A DNA stretch of 31,845 bases from positions 1-31,845 of the forward strand of contig CALGUG010000004.1 of the NCBI GenBank assembly GCA_937902315.1. Direction: 5' to 3'. How positions within the stretch are numbered: position 1 is the first letter of the stretch; each line of letters opens with the position of its first letter. The translations under genes and the position numbers were made by a program. This document shows, piece by piece, positions 22,442 through 31,606 of this stretch. This stretch comes from an uncultured Chloroflexales bacterium (lineage in GTDB: Bacteria > Chloroflexota > Chloroflexia > Chloroflexales > Chloroflexaceae). The notes below the pieces were generated by a model, which saw only the letters and a program-made list of their open reading frames with translations, ran no database searches and was not told the origin of the DNA.

Positions 22442-25400
22442 ATGGACGTATTCTCATTGCGCGAACAGATCATTCGCGATTACTCCTGTTATACCCAGAG
22501 CTTTCTTCAGATCCGCGACCAAACGATCGCCAACTATATCGAAAATGAGCTGCAAAACGGCAAGTTCTGGCCTTCCCCGCTCGCCCAACTTTCGCCAGCC
22601 TACGAGCCGGCCGAAAACGTGGCCGAATTGGTCGATGCCAAGGTTTTGCATCCCGACTGTGCGCGCATCTTCCAGACCGAGCGCAATGGCACGCTCCAGC
22701 CGCTTCAGCTCTATCGCCACCAGCGCACTGCCCTCGAATACGCCCAAGAGCGCAAACACTACGTCGTTACCACCGGAACAGGCTCGGGCAAGAGCCTAAC
22801 CTACATGCTGCCGATCGTTGACCATGTGCTCAAGCACAATCCCGAGCAGGGCCGCGTTCGGGCCATCATCGTCTACCCCATGAACGCCCTGATCAACTCG
22901 CAGGTCGAGGCCCTCGAGCGCTTTTTCAAAAACTACGGGCCCAATCCGCCCATTCGTTTCGCGCGCTACACTGGCCAAGAGGGCGAAGCGGCCAAGCGCG
23001 AGATCCAAGCCAACCCGCCCCATATCCTGCTCACTAACTATGTGATGCTCGAACTGATGTTGACACGCCCCGAAGAGCGCGCCTTCGTCGATAGAGAGAC
23101 CAGCGACCTCTCCTTCGTAGTTCTCGACGAACTGCACACCTATCGCGGGCGCCAAGGCGCAGATGTAGCTCTGCTGATGCGCCGTCTACGCGAGCGTAGC
23201 GGCAACCCCGATCTGCTCTGCATTGGCACCAGCGCCACCATGGCCAGCGGCGATAGCGCAGGGCGTCGCCGCGCCGTGGCCGAGGTCGCCAGCACCATCT
23301 TCGGGGTCGAGATCACAGCCGAGCAGGTCATCGAAGAGACCCTCGTCCGCACCACCTCCGGCCTGAAACACTACAGCGCCGACGAGCTGCGTCAGGTGCT
23401 CAGCCAGCCGCTGCCCACCAGCCCGACATGGGAAGAGTTCAGCAAGCACCCGCTCGCCCACTGGATCGAAAACACCTTCAGCCTGCAAGAGCAGGACGGT
23501 CGTCTCGAGCGCGCTCGACCGATCAATCTGCCCCAAGCTGCCGAGCGACTGGCCAAGGAGACTGGACTCGAGCTGCAACACTGCCTCCAAGCCATCGAGC
23601 ACTTCTTCCGGCTGGCCGCACAGATCAGAACGCCCGAGGGCAAGCACGGCTTCAGCTTCAAGCTGCACCAATTTATCTCGCAGGGCGGCTCGATCAGCGC
23701 CACACTGCGCGCCGACGAGCGCCGCCAACTTCGCCTCGACGGCCAGTACTACATCAGCAACCAAGGGCAGCAAGAGATCCTGATGCCGCTGGTCTTCTGT
23801 CGCGAGTGCGGCCAGCACTACTACCTCTGCACCTATAACGAAAAGCAGCAAATCCTTATGCCGCGCCTCACGCTCGACTACCACAAGCAGCAAGACTCAG
23901 AGCAGCTCGAAGGCTATCTGCTGATCGATACGGATGTCTGGAGCAGCGAGGCTAATAGCAATGAGTTGCCCGAGTCGTGGTACAACCTCAAGCGCCGCAA
24001 CGTCACCCTCAAAAAGGAATTCCAGCCCCACGTGCCGCGCCAACTCTGGGTCGACCCACTCGGCAAGGTTAGCCAGCGCCCCGACGAGCAGAGCAGCGAG
24101 GCGTGGTTTATGATCGCACCCTTCCTCACCTGTCTAAACTGCGGCGTCGTCTATACCAAGCGCGAACGCGAGTTCAGCAAGCTGGCAGGTCTCAGCAGCG
24201 AAGGGCGTAGCACCGCCACCACCTTGATCTCGGTGGCCGCCATCAATGAGATGCGCCGCGCCCAGCACCCCAAAGATGCCACCAAGCTGCTCAGCTTCAC
24301 CGATAACCGCCAAGACGCCTCGTTGCAGGCAGGGCACTTCAACGACTTTGCCAGTGTCGCGCTTTTGCGAGCAGCGATCTACCAAGCCGTGCAGCAAAGC
24401 GACCCTAACCGACCGCTCGACTACATCAGCATGCCTCAAGCGGTCTTCAAAGCCATCGACCTGCCCCAAGAGAGTTATGCCCGCGACGTAGCCAGCTTTA
24501 GCAACGCACGCCGTCGCAACGAGCAAGCTTTCATTGATCTGCTCGAATACCGCATTTACGAAGACCTGCGCCGCAGTTGGCGCATCACGCAACCCAACCT
24601 TGAGCAGTGTGGCCTGCTTGAGATCGACTATCTCGACCTTAACGACCTCTGCGCAGCCGATCAGTTCTGGCAAGGCCACCCGCTTTTGGCCCAAGCCAGC
24701 CCGAGCCAGCGCGAACAGGTCAGCCGCACCGTCTTGAACTATATGCGCCGCGAGTTGGCGATCGATGCGCCCTTCTTACAGCCCGAAAAACAGCCCGAGT
24801 TCACTAAACGCATCAACGACCAGCTCAACGAGCACTGGAAGTTCGACGAACATGAGCGCCTGCGCAGCGCAAGCATCTTCTACGCGCCCTCCGACGAAGA
24901 TCTGCCTAGCTCTGGGCGCAGCTTGGCGGCCCGTGGCACCATCGGGCGTTATCTGCGTGCGGTCAACACTTGGCCCCAACTCAAGCAGCAGCTCAGCGAA
25001 GAGCACTACGACGATCTGCTACAGGCCCTGCTCAACAGCCTACAAGCCGCCAACCTGATCACTAAGGTCACGTCGGGTAAAACAGACGGCTATCAGATCC
25101 GCCGCGATGTCCTGCTCTGGAAAGCATGCGACCGCGACTACGTGCCGGTCGACCCGATCCGTGCCCGTTATCGTCCGGGTGTCGTGCCTCAGCCCCGTCC
25201 GGTCAACCGTTTCTTCCGCGAGTTCTACCGCTCGGCCGCACGCAACCTGCGCGAGCTAGAGGGGCGCGAACATACCGGCCAGGTAGAGCAAGAGAAGCGC
25301 GAGAAGCGCGAAGAGCGCTTCCGCAAAGGCGACCTACAGGTCATGTTCTGTTCGCCAACCATGGAGCTAGGTATCGATATCTCCGATCTCAATATGGTAC

Positions 25401-27523
25401 ATCTGCGTAACGTGCCACCTACCCCCGCCAACTACGCCCAACGCAGCGGGCGCGCCGGACGCAGCGGCCAGGCCGCCATGGTGGTGACCTACTGCTCTAT
25501 GGGCAGCGGCCACGATCAATACTTCTTCCAGCGCCCTGTCGATATGGTAGCGGGCGTCGTCGCCGCGCCCCAAATCGAGCTAGGCAATGAAGACTTGCTG
25601 CGCGCCCATGTGCACGCTACTTGGATGCGCTATAGCGGACTGCCCACCCTGCGCAGCATGCTCGACCTACTCGACGTGGAGCGCACTGGCTATCCGCTCA
25701 AACCCGAGATCCAAGCGGCCATCAGCTTCGATATCTATAGCAGCGGCTGCTACCAGAGCTGTCTCCAACTGATCGATGCCAGTAGCAAAGCTCTTGAGCA
25801 AGCCGCTTGGTTCAACAACGCTTGGCTGAAGAACTGTCTAGAGAACGCACCCCAAGAATTCGATCGCGCCTTCGATCGCTGGCGCGAATTGTATCGCCGC
25901 ACCGAGCAAGAGATCAGCGATATGCGCCAAGCGGCCGACCGCTTAGCCAGCCAGCACCGCGACTCAAGCAAAGATCTGCTCAGCAAACGCAAAGAGTACG
26001 AGCGTCGCGAGCAAGAGGCCAAACGCCAGCGCGATCTGCTCAACAACAACCAGACTTCACGCCAAGGCGACAGCGATTTCTATCCCTATCGCTACCTCGC
26101 CAGCGAAGGATTCCTGCCGGGCTACAACTTCCCGCGCTTGCCCGTGCGCGCTTTTGTGCGCGGCAACGGCCCCAGCTCCGATGGCGGCATCTTCTTAAAC
26201 CGTCCCCGCTTCTTGGCGATCAGCGAATTCGCGCCCCGCAACGTGATCTATCACGAGGGCAGCAAATTCCGCATCACCAAAGGTATCTTCCCAGTCGGTG
26301 CTACCAACGCAGCTAAGAAAATCCGCAAAGCCTGCAAAGAGTGTGGTTATCTCGCCAGTAAAGATGATGAGCGCTGCTGGCACTGTGGGACATACTTCAG
26401 CCACGAGCGCTTCGACTACTGGAGCAATTTGATCGACATGCCAACCATGAGCACAAACAGAGTCGAGCGCATCACTAGCGAAGACGAGGAGCGCCTGCGC
26501 GAGGGCTATGCTATTTCTACCCACTTCCGCTTCTCGAAAGACCAGCAAGGTACCCGTCGAACCGATGCCATAGTGCTCGATGCAGAGCAGAATCAGCTCC
26601 TTACACTGACTTACGCGCCCGCCGCCAGCATCTATCGCATCAATCACGGCTGGAAGCGCTACCGTACCGCCGGATTCAGCCTCAATCCGCTTACTGGCGA
26701 GTGGAAACAGAGCCCATTTCAAGACGATCAGGGCGATGATCAGCAGGCCAGCGAGAATGTACGCCTCATGGTCGAAGATACGCGCAACTTGCTCTTGGTC
26801 GAAACGGGCGATCTCAGCCCCGACAGCCCCGAGCAGATCAGCCTGCAATACGCGCTCCAAAGCGCGATCGCCGAACGCTTCCAACTCGAGACCCAAGAGC
26901 TGGCCTCCGACCGCATCGGCAAGCGCCTACTCTTCTGGGAGGCCGCCGAAGGTGGCGCGGGTGTCTTGCGTCGCCTCGTCGAAGACCCCGCTGCCTTAGC
27001 GCAGGTTGCCCAGACCGCCCTCGAGATCTGTCACTTCGACCCGCACGATGGCAGCGACCGAGATCACGACTGCAGCCGGGCCTGTTACCGCTGTCTGCTC
27101 TCCTATACCAATCAGGCCGATCACGCCCAGATCGACCGCCACAGCATTCACGATCTCTTGCAAGCGCTCAGCGGCGCATCGACCCAAGCGCTTCAGATCA
27201 CGCCGCCCAGCAGCGCCAGTCAAAGCGGCGGCGACAGCAGCCAAAGCGGCGGCAGCGCCTCCCAATGGCCCGCCGAGATCCAAGCAGTGATCGAGGCCAT
27301 CGCAGCCCATAGCAAGCTCCAACCCAAAGCGGTCAAACCGCAACACGATTGGTACGAGCTGTCCTATCAAGCCTCCTATATCGTACTGGTTAGCACTGAT
27401 CCCGCTTCGAACGCTCGGCTGCAGGAACACGCTCGCGATCTAGAGGATAACGGCCTACTCCCGCAGTTCATCTCGCTCGCAGAGGATCTTTCGACGCAAG
27501 TTGCTCGCTTGAGCTTTGATTAA
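22442..27523 (+). CDS. Very large DUF1998-type superfamily 2 helicase
   Basis: This 1693-residue protein carries a complete SF2 helicase core: Walker A TGTGSGKS (111-118), DELH (229-232), SAT (264-266), LSFTDNRQDAS (617-627), SPTMELGIDI (971-980) and QRSGRAGRSG (1000-1009). Two long insertions split the core, 270-615 with CRECG (453) and CLNCG (564) zinc-type pairs, and 630-960. A charged coiled coil follows at about 1150-1200, a CKECG/CWHC zinc ribbon at 1298-1315, and the DUF1998-type four-Cys cluster (Cys1530, 1544, 1548, 1551; CSRACYRCLLSY). A Ser/Gly/Gln linker and an unrecognised tail of 80 residues end it. This resembles DISARM DrmA plus DrmB in one chain, Druantia DruE, or the DNA-repair helicase MrfA. 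The ATG at 22442 follows GAGG; a TTG 23 codons earlier is unlikely. Confidence 0.9.
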   Translation: MDVFSLREQIIRDYSCYTQSFLQIRDQTIANYIENELQNGKFWPSPLAQLSPAYEPAENVAELVDAKVLHPDCARIFQTERNGTLQPLQLYRHQRTALEYAQERKHYVVTTGTGSGKSLTYMLPIVDHVLKHNPEQGRVRAIIVYPMNALINSQVEALERFFKNYGPNPPIRFARYTGQEGEAAKREIQANPPHILLTNYVMLELMLTRPEERAFVDRETSDLSFVVLDELHTYRGRQGADVALLMRRLRERSGNPDLLCIGTSATMASGDSAGRRRAVAEVASTIFGVEITAEQVIEETLVRTTSGLKHYSADELRQVLSQPLPTSPTWEEFSKHPLAHWIENTFSLQEQDGRLERARPINLPQAAERLAKETGLELQHCLQAIEHFFRLAAQIRTPEGKHGFSFKLHQFISQGGSISATLRADERRQLRLDGQYYISNQGQQEILMPLVFCRECGQHYYLCTYNEKQQILMPRLTLDYHKQQDSEQLEGYLLIDTDVWSSEANSNELPESWYNLKRRNVTLKKEFQPHVPRQLWVDPLGKVSQRPDEQSSEAWFMIAPFLTCLNCGVVYTKREREFSKLAGLSSEGRSTATTLISVAAINEMRRAQHPKDATKLLSFTDNRQDASLQAGHFNDFASVALLRAAIYQAVQQSDPNRPLDYISMPQAVFKAIDLPQESYARDVASFSNARRRNEQAFIDLLEYRIYEDLRRSWRITQPNLEQCGLLEIDYLDLNDLCAADQFWQGHPLLAQASPSQREQVSRTVLNYMRRELAIDAPFLQPEKQPEFTKRINDQLNEHWKFDEHERLRSASIFYAPSDEDLPSSGRSLAARGTIGRYLRAVNTWPQLKQQLSEEHYDDLLQALLNSLQAANLITKVTSGKTDGYQIRRDVLLWKACDRDYVPVDPIRARYRPGVVPQPRPVNRFFREFYRSAARNLRELEGREHTGQVEQEKREKREERFRKGDLQVMFCSPTMELGIDISDLNMVHLRNVPPTPANYAQRSGRAGRSGQAAMVVTYCSMGSGHDQYFFQRPVDMVAGVVAAPQIELGNEDLLRAHVHATWMRYSGLPTLRSMLDLLDVERTGYPLKPEIQAAISFDIYSSGCYQSCLQLIDASSKALEQAAWFNNAWLKNCLENAPQEFDRAFDRWRELYRRTEQEISDMRQAADRLASQHRDSSKDLLSKRKEYERREQEAKRQRDLLNNNQTSRQGDSDFYPYRYLASEGFLPGYNFPRLPVRAFVRGNGPSSDGGIFLNRPRFLAISEFAPRNVIYHEGSKFRITKGIFPVGATNAAKKIRKACKECGYLASKDDERCWHCGTYFSHERFDYWSNLIDMPTMSTNRVERITSEDEERLREGYAISTHFRFSKDQQGTRRTDAIVLDAEQNQLLTLTYAPAASIYRINHGWKRYRTAGFSLNPLTGEWKQSPFQDDQGDDQQASENVRLMVEDTRNLLLVETGDLSPDSPEQISLQYALQSAIAERFQLETQELASDRIGKRLLFWEAAEGGAGVLRRLVEDPAALAQVAQTALEICHFDPHDGSDRDHDCSRACYRCLLSYTNQADHAQIDRHSIHDLLQALSGASTQALQITPPSSASQSGGDSSQSGGSASQWPAEIQAVIEAIAAHSKLQPKAVKPQHDWYELSYQASYIVLVSTDPASNARLQEHARDLEDNGLLPQFISLAEDLSTQVARLSFD

Positions 27524-27540
27524 ACGCACAGGTAGCCGAT

Positions 27541-30432
27541 ATGCAAGCATTTAAGGTTGGTTCCTTGGTCAAGTGCCGAGAGCGCGAATGGATCGTGCTC
27601 CCATCCTATAACGAGAAGCTTCTGATGCTGCGTCCCTTGGGCGGCAGCGAGGCCGAAGTCTGTGGGGTCTATCTCCCCATCGAGGGCAAAGATGTGCATC
27701 CCGCCACTTTCCCCAGCATTGAGCCTGCAGAGCATGGCGACTTCGAGGCGGGCCATCTCCTGCGCGAAGCGGCTCGCTTCAACCTGCGCAACGGCTCCGG
27801 ACCTTTCCGCTCCTTCGGCCAGCTCAACTTCCGACCGCGCCCCTACCAGTTGGTGCCGCTCATTCTGGCCATCCGTCTGCTCGAACGCGCCATGCGCAGC
27901 AACCAGCCCGAAGAACAATCGATGCGCCTGCTGATCGCCGACGATGTGGGTATCGGTAAAACCGTCGAGGCTGGTCTGATCGCCCGCGAACTGCTCGACC
28001 GTGGCCATATTCAGCGCTTGGTTGTGCTCTGCCCGCCCCATCTCTGCGAGCAGTGGCAGCGCGAACTGCTGCAAAAGTTTGGTATCGACGCCAAGGTTGT
28101 CCGTTCAAGCACCATCAGCAGCCTTGAGCGCCAATTACCTGCCGATACCAATCTCTTTGAATACTTTCCCTTTACGATCACCAGCATCGATTACGTCAAG
28201 TCCGAGCGCCATCGCGCCGGGTTTATTCAACACTGCCCCGAGTTTGTGATCGTAGACGAAGCGCATACCGCCACCGAGAACAGTCAGTCCAATGGCCAGC
28301 AGCGTTATCAACTCTTGCGCGCCTTGGCCGACCGCCCCGAGCGCCATCTGCTCTTATTAACCGCCACGCCCCACAGCGGCATCAACGATGCCTTCTTGTC
28401 GCTGATCGGGCTGCTGCGTAAAAGCTTCGCCAACTTCAAACTTGACCAATTGAGCGATAGCCAACGCGCCCAACTGGCCCGCCACTTCGTCCAGCGTCGC
28501 CGCGCCGATGTCCAGCGTTGGTTGGGAGAGGGCGACTACACGCCATTTCCCGAGCGCGTCTCGGCCGAATTGAGCTATGAACTGCCGCGCCGCAGCGAAT
28601 ACCGTCAGCTCTACGAGGAAGTCTACAACTACACCCGCGAATTGATCAGCGATACCAGCGGTCAAGCGCCCCGCCGACGGGCGCGCTACTGGGCCGCCCT
28701 GGCCTTGCTGCGCTGTGTAATGAGCAGCCCTGCCGCTGCTGAGCGCACCTTTAGAAACCGCGCCACCGATCTGGTCAGCGAAGACGAACTACTTAACGAT
28801 AGCGATTCGATCTTCCGCGAACAGATCTATGAAACGGCTCCCGAAGAGAGCAGCCAAGATATCGAACCGAGCCAGGCCATCGAGCAGTCGGGCCTGCCGA
28901 TCGATCGCCTTCAACGGCTGGCCAACCGCGCCAGCAAACTTAAAGGCGCGGGCGATCTCAAGCTGCAAGGGCTGCTCAAGCCGCTGCGCCAACTGATCGA
29001 AGAAGGCTATAACCCGATCATCTACTGTCTCTACATCGCGACGGCTAACTATCTGGCCGAACAGCTCAACGCCGAGTTTAACCGACGCGATCTGAAGATT
29101 GTGGCCGTCACAGGCGAGCGCAGCGAAGAAGAGCGCGAGCAACTGATCGAAGAGCTTAGCCAGAGCCCGCGCCGCATCTTGGTGGCGACCGACTGTATGA
29201 GCGAGGGCATTAACCTACAGCGCAGCTTCGACGCCGTGATTCACTACGACCTGCCCTGGAACCCCAATCGCCTTGAACAACGCGAAGGGCGCGTCGACCG
29301 CTACGGCCAACCCGCCGACCAAGTGCGCACCATCATCTACTACGGCAAAAACAATCCGATCGACGAAGCCGTGCTCAAGGTCCTGCTGCGCAAAGCCCGC
29401 GCCATTCACCGCCAGCTCGGCATCACCGTCGCCGTGCCGGTCGACAGTGGCAGCATCGTCGAAAGCGTGATCGAACAGGTCTATCACACCGCCCCCGAAC
29501 AGCTCTCGCTCCTCGATAGTCTGGAAGACTTCGATCCCTCGCTCAGCCACCAGATCGAACTGCAGTGGGACGAAGCCGTCGAGCGCGAAAAAGTCAGCCG
29601 CACCCGCTTCGCCCAACATAGCATCAAGCCCGAAGAGGTCGCCAAAGAGCTTGACGAGATCGACAATGTGCTCGGCGACCCCCAAGAGCTCGAACGCTTT
29701 GTGCGCGCGGCCTGCGCCCGTATGGGAGTCAGCCTTGTGCCCGAAGGCGACCACTGGCTGCTCTCGCCGAACGATAACAATCTGCCCTCCAGCATCGCCG
29801 AACGCCTTAAAACGCTCGTCCCGCAGAGCCGCTCTAAGGCCAATAACAAAGCAGAGCTGCGCCTCAGCTTCGACCCCAATCGCGCGCTGCCCAGCAATGT
29901 CGAGCTGGTGGGGCGCAACCACCCGCTCACCGACGCCATCGCCGACTATCTGCTCGAACAAGCCCTCGATAGCCAAGGCCGTCACGATCTGGTGGCCCGC
30001 AGCGGCATGATCGTCAGCACCCAAGTCGAGCGACGCCATATCCTGCTGCTCTTGCGCGTGCGCCTTTTGGTCAAACACGGGCGTCAAGCCCACCCCAGCC
30101 TGGCCGAAGAGGTCTTGCTTGTGGGCCAAAGCGGCAGCGGCAGCAACGCCAGCATGCTCAGCCAAGAAGATGCGCTCGCGCTGCTTGCCAAGGTTCAAGC
30201 CAGCAGAAATACCAGCCCGGGGGAGCGCAAGCGAGCCATCGAGCTAGCGCTCAAAGCCTACGATCAAGCAGCCCTTAACCAGATCGCAGAACAAAAAGCC
30301 GAGCAACTGCGCCAAACCTATGCGCGGCTCGGCGCCAGCATCGGCACCAGCAGCTCGGTTCAGATCGAAGCGCACCTGCCACCCGACCTGCTCGGCATCT
30401 ACGTCATCCTACCCGACGCCTCAGCAACGTAG
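27541..30432 (+). CDS. SNF2/RapA-like helicase, DrmD-type
   Basis: This 963-residue SF2 ATPase belongs to the SNF2/RapA (HepA)-like group. The N-terminal 100 residues (KVGSLVKCREREWIVLP, then FRPRPYQLVPL) resemble the start of DISARM DrmD and Dpd-system helicases. The core motifs are Walker A DDVGIGKT (134-141), DEAH (239-242), TATPHSG (274-280), ATDCMSEGINLQ (549-560) and QREGRVDRYGQ (580-590). All look active. The C-terminal 330 residues are helical and have no recognised domain. It starts 17 bases after the DUF1998 helicase stop and with no strong ribosome site, so it is surely co-transcribed and may be translationally coupled. It is likely to act on DNA with the first helicase, as a translocase rather than a strand separator (family inference). 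Confidence 0.9.
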   Translation: MQAFKVGSLVKCREREWIVLPSYNEKLLMLRPLGGSEAEVCGVYLPIEGKDVHPATFPSIEPAEHGDFEAGHLLREAARFNLRNGSGPFRSFGQLNFRPRPYQLVPLILAIRLLERAMRSNQPEEQSMRLLIADDVGIGKTVEAGLIARELLDRGHIQRLVVLCPPHLCEQWQRELLQKFGIDAKVVRSSTISSLERQLPADTNLFEYFPFTITSIDYVKSERHRAGFIQHCPEFVIVDEAHTATENSQSNGQQRYQLLRALADRPERHLLLLTATPHSGINDAFLSLIGLLRKSFANFKLDQLSDSQRAQLARHFVQRRRADVQRWLGEGDYTPFPERVSAELSYELPRRSEYRQLYEEVYNYTRELISDTSGQAPRRRARYWAALALLRCVMSSPAAAERTFRNRATDLVSEDELLNDSDSIFREQIYETAPEESSQDIEPSQAIEQSGLPIDRLQRLANRASKLKGAGDLKLQGLLKPLRQLIEEGYNPIIYCLYIATANYLAEQLNAEFNRRDLKIVAVTGERSEEEREQLIEELSQSPRRILVATDCMSEGINLQRSFDAVIHYDLPWNPNRLEQREGRVDRYGQPADQVRTIIYYGKNNPIDEAVLKVLLRKARAIHRQLGITVAVPVDSGSIVESVIEQVYHTAPEQLSLLDSLEDFDPSLSHQIELQWDEAVEREKVSRTRFAQHSIKPEEVAKELDEIDNVLGDPQELERFVRAACARMGVSLVPEGDHWLLSPNDNNLPSSIAERLKTLVPQSRSKANNKAELRLSFDPNRALPSNVELVGRNHPLTDAIADYLLEQALDSQGRHDLVARSGMIVSTQVERRHILLLLRVRLLVKHGRQAHPSLAEEVLLVGQSGSGSNASMLSQEDALALLAKVQASRNTSPGERKRAIELALKAYDQAALNQIAEQKAEQLRQTYARLGASIGTSSSVQIEAHLPPDLLGIYVILPDASAT

Positions 30433-30442
30433 AATAGTATTT

Positions 30443-31145
30443 ACCACTGAGACACTGAGACACTGAGAGATAAAGAGAATGTATCGGAGCTTCAAGCTTT
30501 ACATGCTTAGGTGCAAACTTCACCGCATTCGCAAATATAGCGATATACTCTCTCAAAAACTCAGTGCCTCTCTGTGGTGAATAAACTATTTACCACTGAG
30601 GCACTGAGACACTGAGAGATAAAGAGAATGTATCGGAGCTTCAAGCTTTACACGCTTAGGTGCAAACCTCACCGCATTCGCAAATATATCAATCTAATCT
30701 CTCAAAAACTCAGTGCCTCTCTGTGGTGAATAAACTATTTACCACTGAGGCACTGAGACACTGAGAGATAAAGAGAATGTATCGGAGCTTCAAGCTTTAC
30801 ACGCTTAGGTGCAAACCTCACCGCATTCGCAAATATATCAATCTAATCTCTCAAAAACTCTGTGCCTCTGTGCCTCTGTGGTGAATTATGTCTCAAAAAC
30901 TCAGTGCCTCTGTGCCTCTGTGGTAAATTAAAAAGCCTCTGTGGTGAATTAATTACCTACCACTGAGACACTGAGACACTGAGAAACTGAGAGTTAGAAT
31001 CGGTACGTTCTATCTTATGCGCAAGCACTCAAACCTCACTGCATACATAAGCAATAACTCTCTAAAGACTCTGTGCCTCTGTGCCTCGCGTGGTGAATTA
31101 AAAAGCCTCTGTGGTAAATTAAAAAGCCTCTGTGGTGCATCACTA
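30443..31145. repeat. Repeat D block 2: four tandem palindromic units and tails
   Basis: Units begin at 30443, 30592, 30741 and 30959; the first three have a period of exactly 149 bases. Each runs from ACCACTGAGGCACTGAGAC to CTCAGTGCCTCTCTGTGGTG, so the ends are inverted repeats and a unit can fold into one long hairpin. The conserved core is GGAGCTTCAAGCTTTACACG plus CACCGCATTCGCAAATATA. The fourth unit has a different core but the same ends. Between units 3 and 4, and after unit 4, only tail fragments (GTGGTGAATTAAAAAGCCTCT) are found. No gene lies in 30433-31159. Confidence 0.88.
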
Positions 31146-31159
31146 TAGAGAAGACGATC

Positions 31160-31534
31160 TTATAAAACCCGTCGGAGAATGCCCTGACGAAGGACTGCAA
31201 CATTGAAATTGATAAGTAAACCGGTGGATAGACCGCTCAACTTCAAATAAGTAAGTAGTTGAGCTTCATGTACATCATTCAGTTCCTTAACGGACTTAAG
31301 TTCAAGCAGAACAAGTCCTTCGACAATAATATCGATGCGATATCCGCAATCGAGTTCCACACCCTTATAACGAAGTGGCAACTCTACTTGGTTAGCACAT
31401 TTCAAACCACGTAGACCTAACTCGTACACAAGACAAGTTTCGTAGGTAGATTCAAGTAATCCAGGGCCAAGCTCCTTATGAACATCGATAGCAGCGCCTA
31501 TAATGGCATGCGTCAATTCCGAATGTTTATACAC
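31160..31534 (-). CDS. GxxExxY-family protein (PD-(D/E)XK nuclease-like)
   Basis: This 124-residue protein has the eponymous GxxExxY motif (Gly25, Glu28, Tyr31 in GPGLLESTYE) and a PD-(D/E)XK-like core (Asp68 in YRIDIIVEG, then Glu78-Leu-Lys80 in LLELKS), followed by QLLTYLKLSG. That matches the PDDEXK_3 family, a compact nuclease-like fold of unproven role. The GTG at 31534 is chosen because AAGGAG lies 9 bases upstream. The frame stays open for another 57 codons, but these are translated repeat D sequence with no ribosome site. It is embedded between two blocks of repeat D, and its stop is only 15 bases from the repeat tail. Possible roles include acting on the repeat elements or as a stand-alone nuclease. 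Confidence 0.85.
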   Translation of the reverse strand: MYKHSELTHAIIGAAIDVHKELGPGLLESTYETCLVYELGLRGLKCANQVELPLRYKGVELDCGYRIDIIVEGLVLLELKSVKELNDVHEAQLLTYLKLSGLSTGLLINFNVAVLRQGILRRVL

Positions 31535-31606
31535 GACGCTTATCTCCTTGGATAACCAATAACCAAAGAATGTACCGTATAAACCATCGGAAAGAACACA
31601 GGTTTT

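Noticed and set aside
23186..23893. Long minus-strand open frame inside the large helicase gene
   Set aside because: It is a mirror of strongly biased G/C-rich codons in the real gene; no domain was recognised.
29215..30198. Minus-strand open frame of 327 codons inside the second helicase gene
   Set aside because: It is antisense to clear helicase motifs, and its Ala/Gly/Val/Phe-rich composition is typical of shadow frames.
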